16,135 nt of DNA from Gemmatimonadota bacterium. GTDB lineage: Bacteria > ARS69. The stretch covers positions 1-16,135 of the forward strand of contig JASLLL010000043.1 in NCBI GenBank assembly GCA_030747075.1, read 5' to 3'. A model generated the notes under the pieces. The model searched no databases and had not been told where the DNA came from. It was given only the letters and a program-made list of their open reading frames with translations. Below, piece by piece: positions 14,952 to 16,135 of the stretch. The position numbers were made by a program, and so were the translations under genes. The first letter of the stretch is position 1; each line of letters opens with the position of its first letter.

Positions 14952-16135
14952 TCAGTCCACATAACCGATGGAGCGCAGGCGGTCTTCTACTTCCGGATCC
15001 AGCGGCCCCTCCGGCGGGACGACTCTCGCGTCCGCAATCCAGCGTTCCAGTTCCTCGAACAGACGCACCGGCTCCCCGGCGGGAGGCAGTGCCTGATACT
15101 GCAGTTCCCCCGGGTCCGTCCTCGGATCCGTCCAGCCCCGCTGCCTCGCGCCCGGGACCACAAACACCGCCGCTTCCGGGCTTCGCGCCACCCGCGGCTT
15201 GCGAAGGTTGGCGTACTCTCCTTCTCTCTCGGCGTCCCAGGGCATCGACGCAACCCCGAAGACCGGCAGCCCGCTTCCACCCCGCGTCCAGTCGGCGAGA
15301 TTCCCCGCTTCTTCCGGACGACTCCACTCGACCTGAAGTTCCCCGAGGATGGCCGCGGGGACATCGATCGTCCGTACCATGGCGTCGGCAAGGCCCGCGC
15401 CGAAGTTCGGACTCCCGCGCACCAGCAGCGGAACGCGGACATCCTGATCGAAGACGGACGGACCGTGCCGGAAGGGCAGCCCCCGTTCACCGAGGCTCTC
15501 CCCGTGATCCGAGGTCAGCACCACCATGACGCTCTCTTCGAGTTCCAGCTCCCGGAGGAAACCGCCGATCTCGCGGTCCAGCCCGTCGATCTCCGCCAGG
15601 TAGAGCGACGCGACATGCCGCGTCCCGCCACCGTCCAGAAGCGACGGATCATCCCACGCTGCGCGGAGAAACTCCATGGACCCGTTCGCCGGGCCGGAGT
15701 ATCCGGTGGCACGGAGCGCAAGGTCCACGGAGTTCGGTTCGTACGGGAAGTGCGGCTCGAAGAGATGCACCCACAGGAACGCGCGCCCTTCGCGCTTCGC
15801 CCACCATTCGCGGGCCGGTGGCAGCGTCTCCGCGGCAGGCCGCCACCCCTGATCGAGCGGCACATCCCGCACCGTTCGAGAGTCGTACGGATCGAATCCC
15901 TGCCCGAGATTCAGTGAGCGATCGAGGGCGGCGCTGGACACAAACGCTCCGGTCGAAAACCCCGACTCGCGGAGAATCTCCGCCAGCGTCTCGACATCCT
16001 CCGGCACATACCACCCGTTCCGCGGCACGCCGTGCGTGGTGGGCCACAGGCCGGTGAGCATGGAAGTGTGCGACGCAAGGGTGGTGGGTGAGGGAGAGTA
16101 GGCGCGGCAGAACTGCATCCCCCCCCGGAAGAAAC
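14952..16135 (-). CDS. Sulfatase-like hydrolase, alkaline phosphatase superfamily (5' end outside window)
   Basis: The frame enters from the window edge; five in-frame residues (FFRGG) precede the Met at 16118, and RGG.QF.RAYSPSP is a normal internal segment of these proteins, so that Met is not the start. About 393 residues are visible. TLASHTSMLTG begins at 16082, WVHLFEPHFPYEP reads as the second conserved block, and TSDHGESLGERG (about 188 codons after the nucleophile site) supplies the metal Asp-His. In place of the formylglycine core Cys/Ser-x-Pro-x-Arg there is Thr-Leu-Ala-Ser-His, so it is unlikely to be a classical sulfatase; a phosphodiesterase, phosphotransferase or phosphonate-type hydrolase is possible. 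The end SIGYVD is also typical of this group. The N-terminal metal site and any signal peptide are not visible. Confidence 0.85.
   Translation of the reverse strand, partial: FFRGGMQFCRAYSPSPTTLASHTSMLTGLWPTTHGVPRNGWYVPEDVETLAEILRESGFSTGAFVSSAALDRSLNLGQGFDPYDSRTVRDVPLDQGWRPAAETLPPAREWWAKREGRAFLWVHLFEPHFPYEPNSVDLALRATGYSGPANGSMEFLRAAWDDPSLLDGGGTRHVASLYLAEIDGLDREIGGFLRELELEESVMVVLTSDHGESLGERGLPFRHGPSVFDQDVRVPLLVRGSPNFGAGLADAMVRTIDVPAAILGELQVEWSRPEEAGNLADWTRGGSGLPVFGVASMPWDAEREGEYANLRKPRVARSPEAAVFVVPGARQRGWTDPRTDPGELQYQALPPAGEPVRLFEELERWIADARVVPPEGPLDPEVEDRLRSIGYVD

Overview
The window is a GC-rich (well above 60% by eye) bacterial segment. All thirteen credible genes lie on the minus strand, so they read from high to low coordinates. 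Three proteins carry lipobox-type signal peptides, one carries an ordinary signal peptide, and one is an LPS-core-type glycosyltransferase; together these suggest a Gram-negative-type envelope. LVIVD-repeat secreted proteins, the GC content and the gene mixture recall uncultured FCB-related lineages such as Candidatus Eisenbacteria or Gemmatimonadota, but this is a guess; no rRNA or other marker gene is present.

Layout in transcription order. (1) 16135-14952: an alkaline-phosphatase-superfamily 'sulfatase' cut by the window edge, followed 33 bp later by a class III aminotransferase (14918-13623). (2) A 159-bp gap with a weak promoter candidate. (3) A ten-gene block, 13463-2450, with junctions from +34 bp to a 17-bp overlap: class I/II aminotransferase, YqeC-type protein, carbamate kinase, purine/deoxyadenosine-type deaminase, BMP/PnrA-like lipoprotein, family 2 glycosyltransferase, dual-domain ABC ATPase, two ABC permeases, and an alkaline phosphatase lipoprotein. 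A ComEC-like metallo-beta-lactamase lipoprotein (2411-1107) follows after 38 bp. (4) A 180-bp gap with a GC palindrome and an extended -10 promoter candidate. (5) An LVIVD-repeat secreted protein with a probable TTG start, running off the left edge.

How the genes may work together. The BMP lipoprotein, ATPase and two permeases form a complete nucleoside-type importer (PnrA/NupOPQ class). The lipoprotein phosphatase and the lipoprotein MBL hydrolase would sit outside the inner membrane, where they could turn nucleotides or nucleic acids into importable nucleosides. Inside, the deaminase could act on the purine moiety. YqeC and carbamate kinase are hallmarks of the selenium-dependent purine degradation clusters (E. 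coli yqe/ygf/ssnA type), where ATP is recovered from carbamoyl phosphate. The window could therefore encode a scavenging-to-catabolism operon, but the hydroxylase, SelD, YqeB and the ring-opening enzymes are not in view. The glycosyltransferase, joined by 4-bp overlaps inside the transporter genes, has no obvious place in this scheme. No tRNA, rRNA, CRISPR array, insertion sequence or phage gene was seen.
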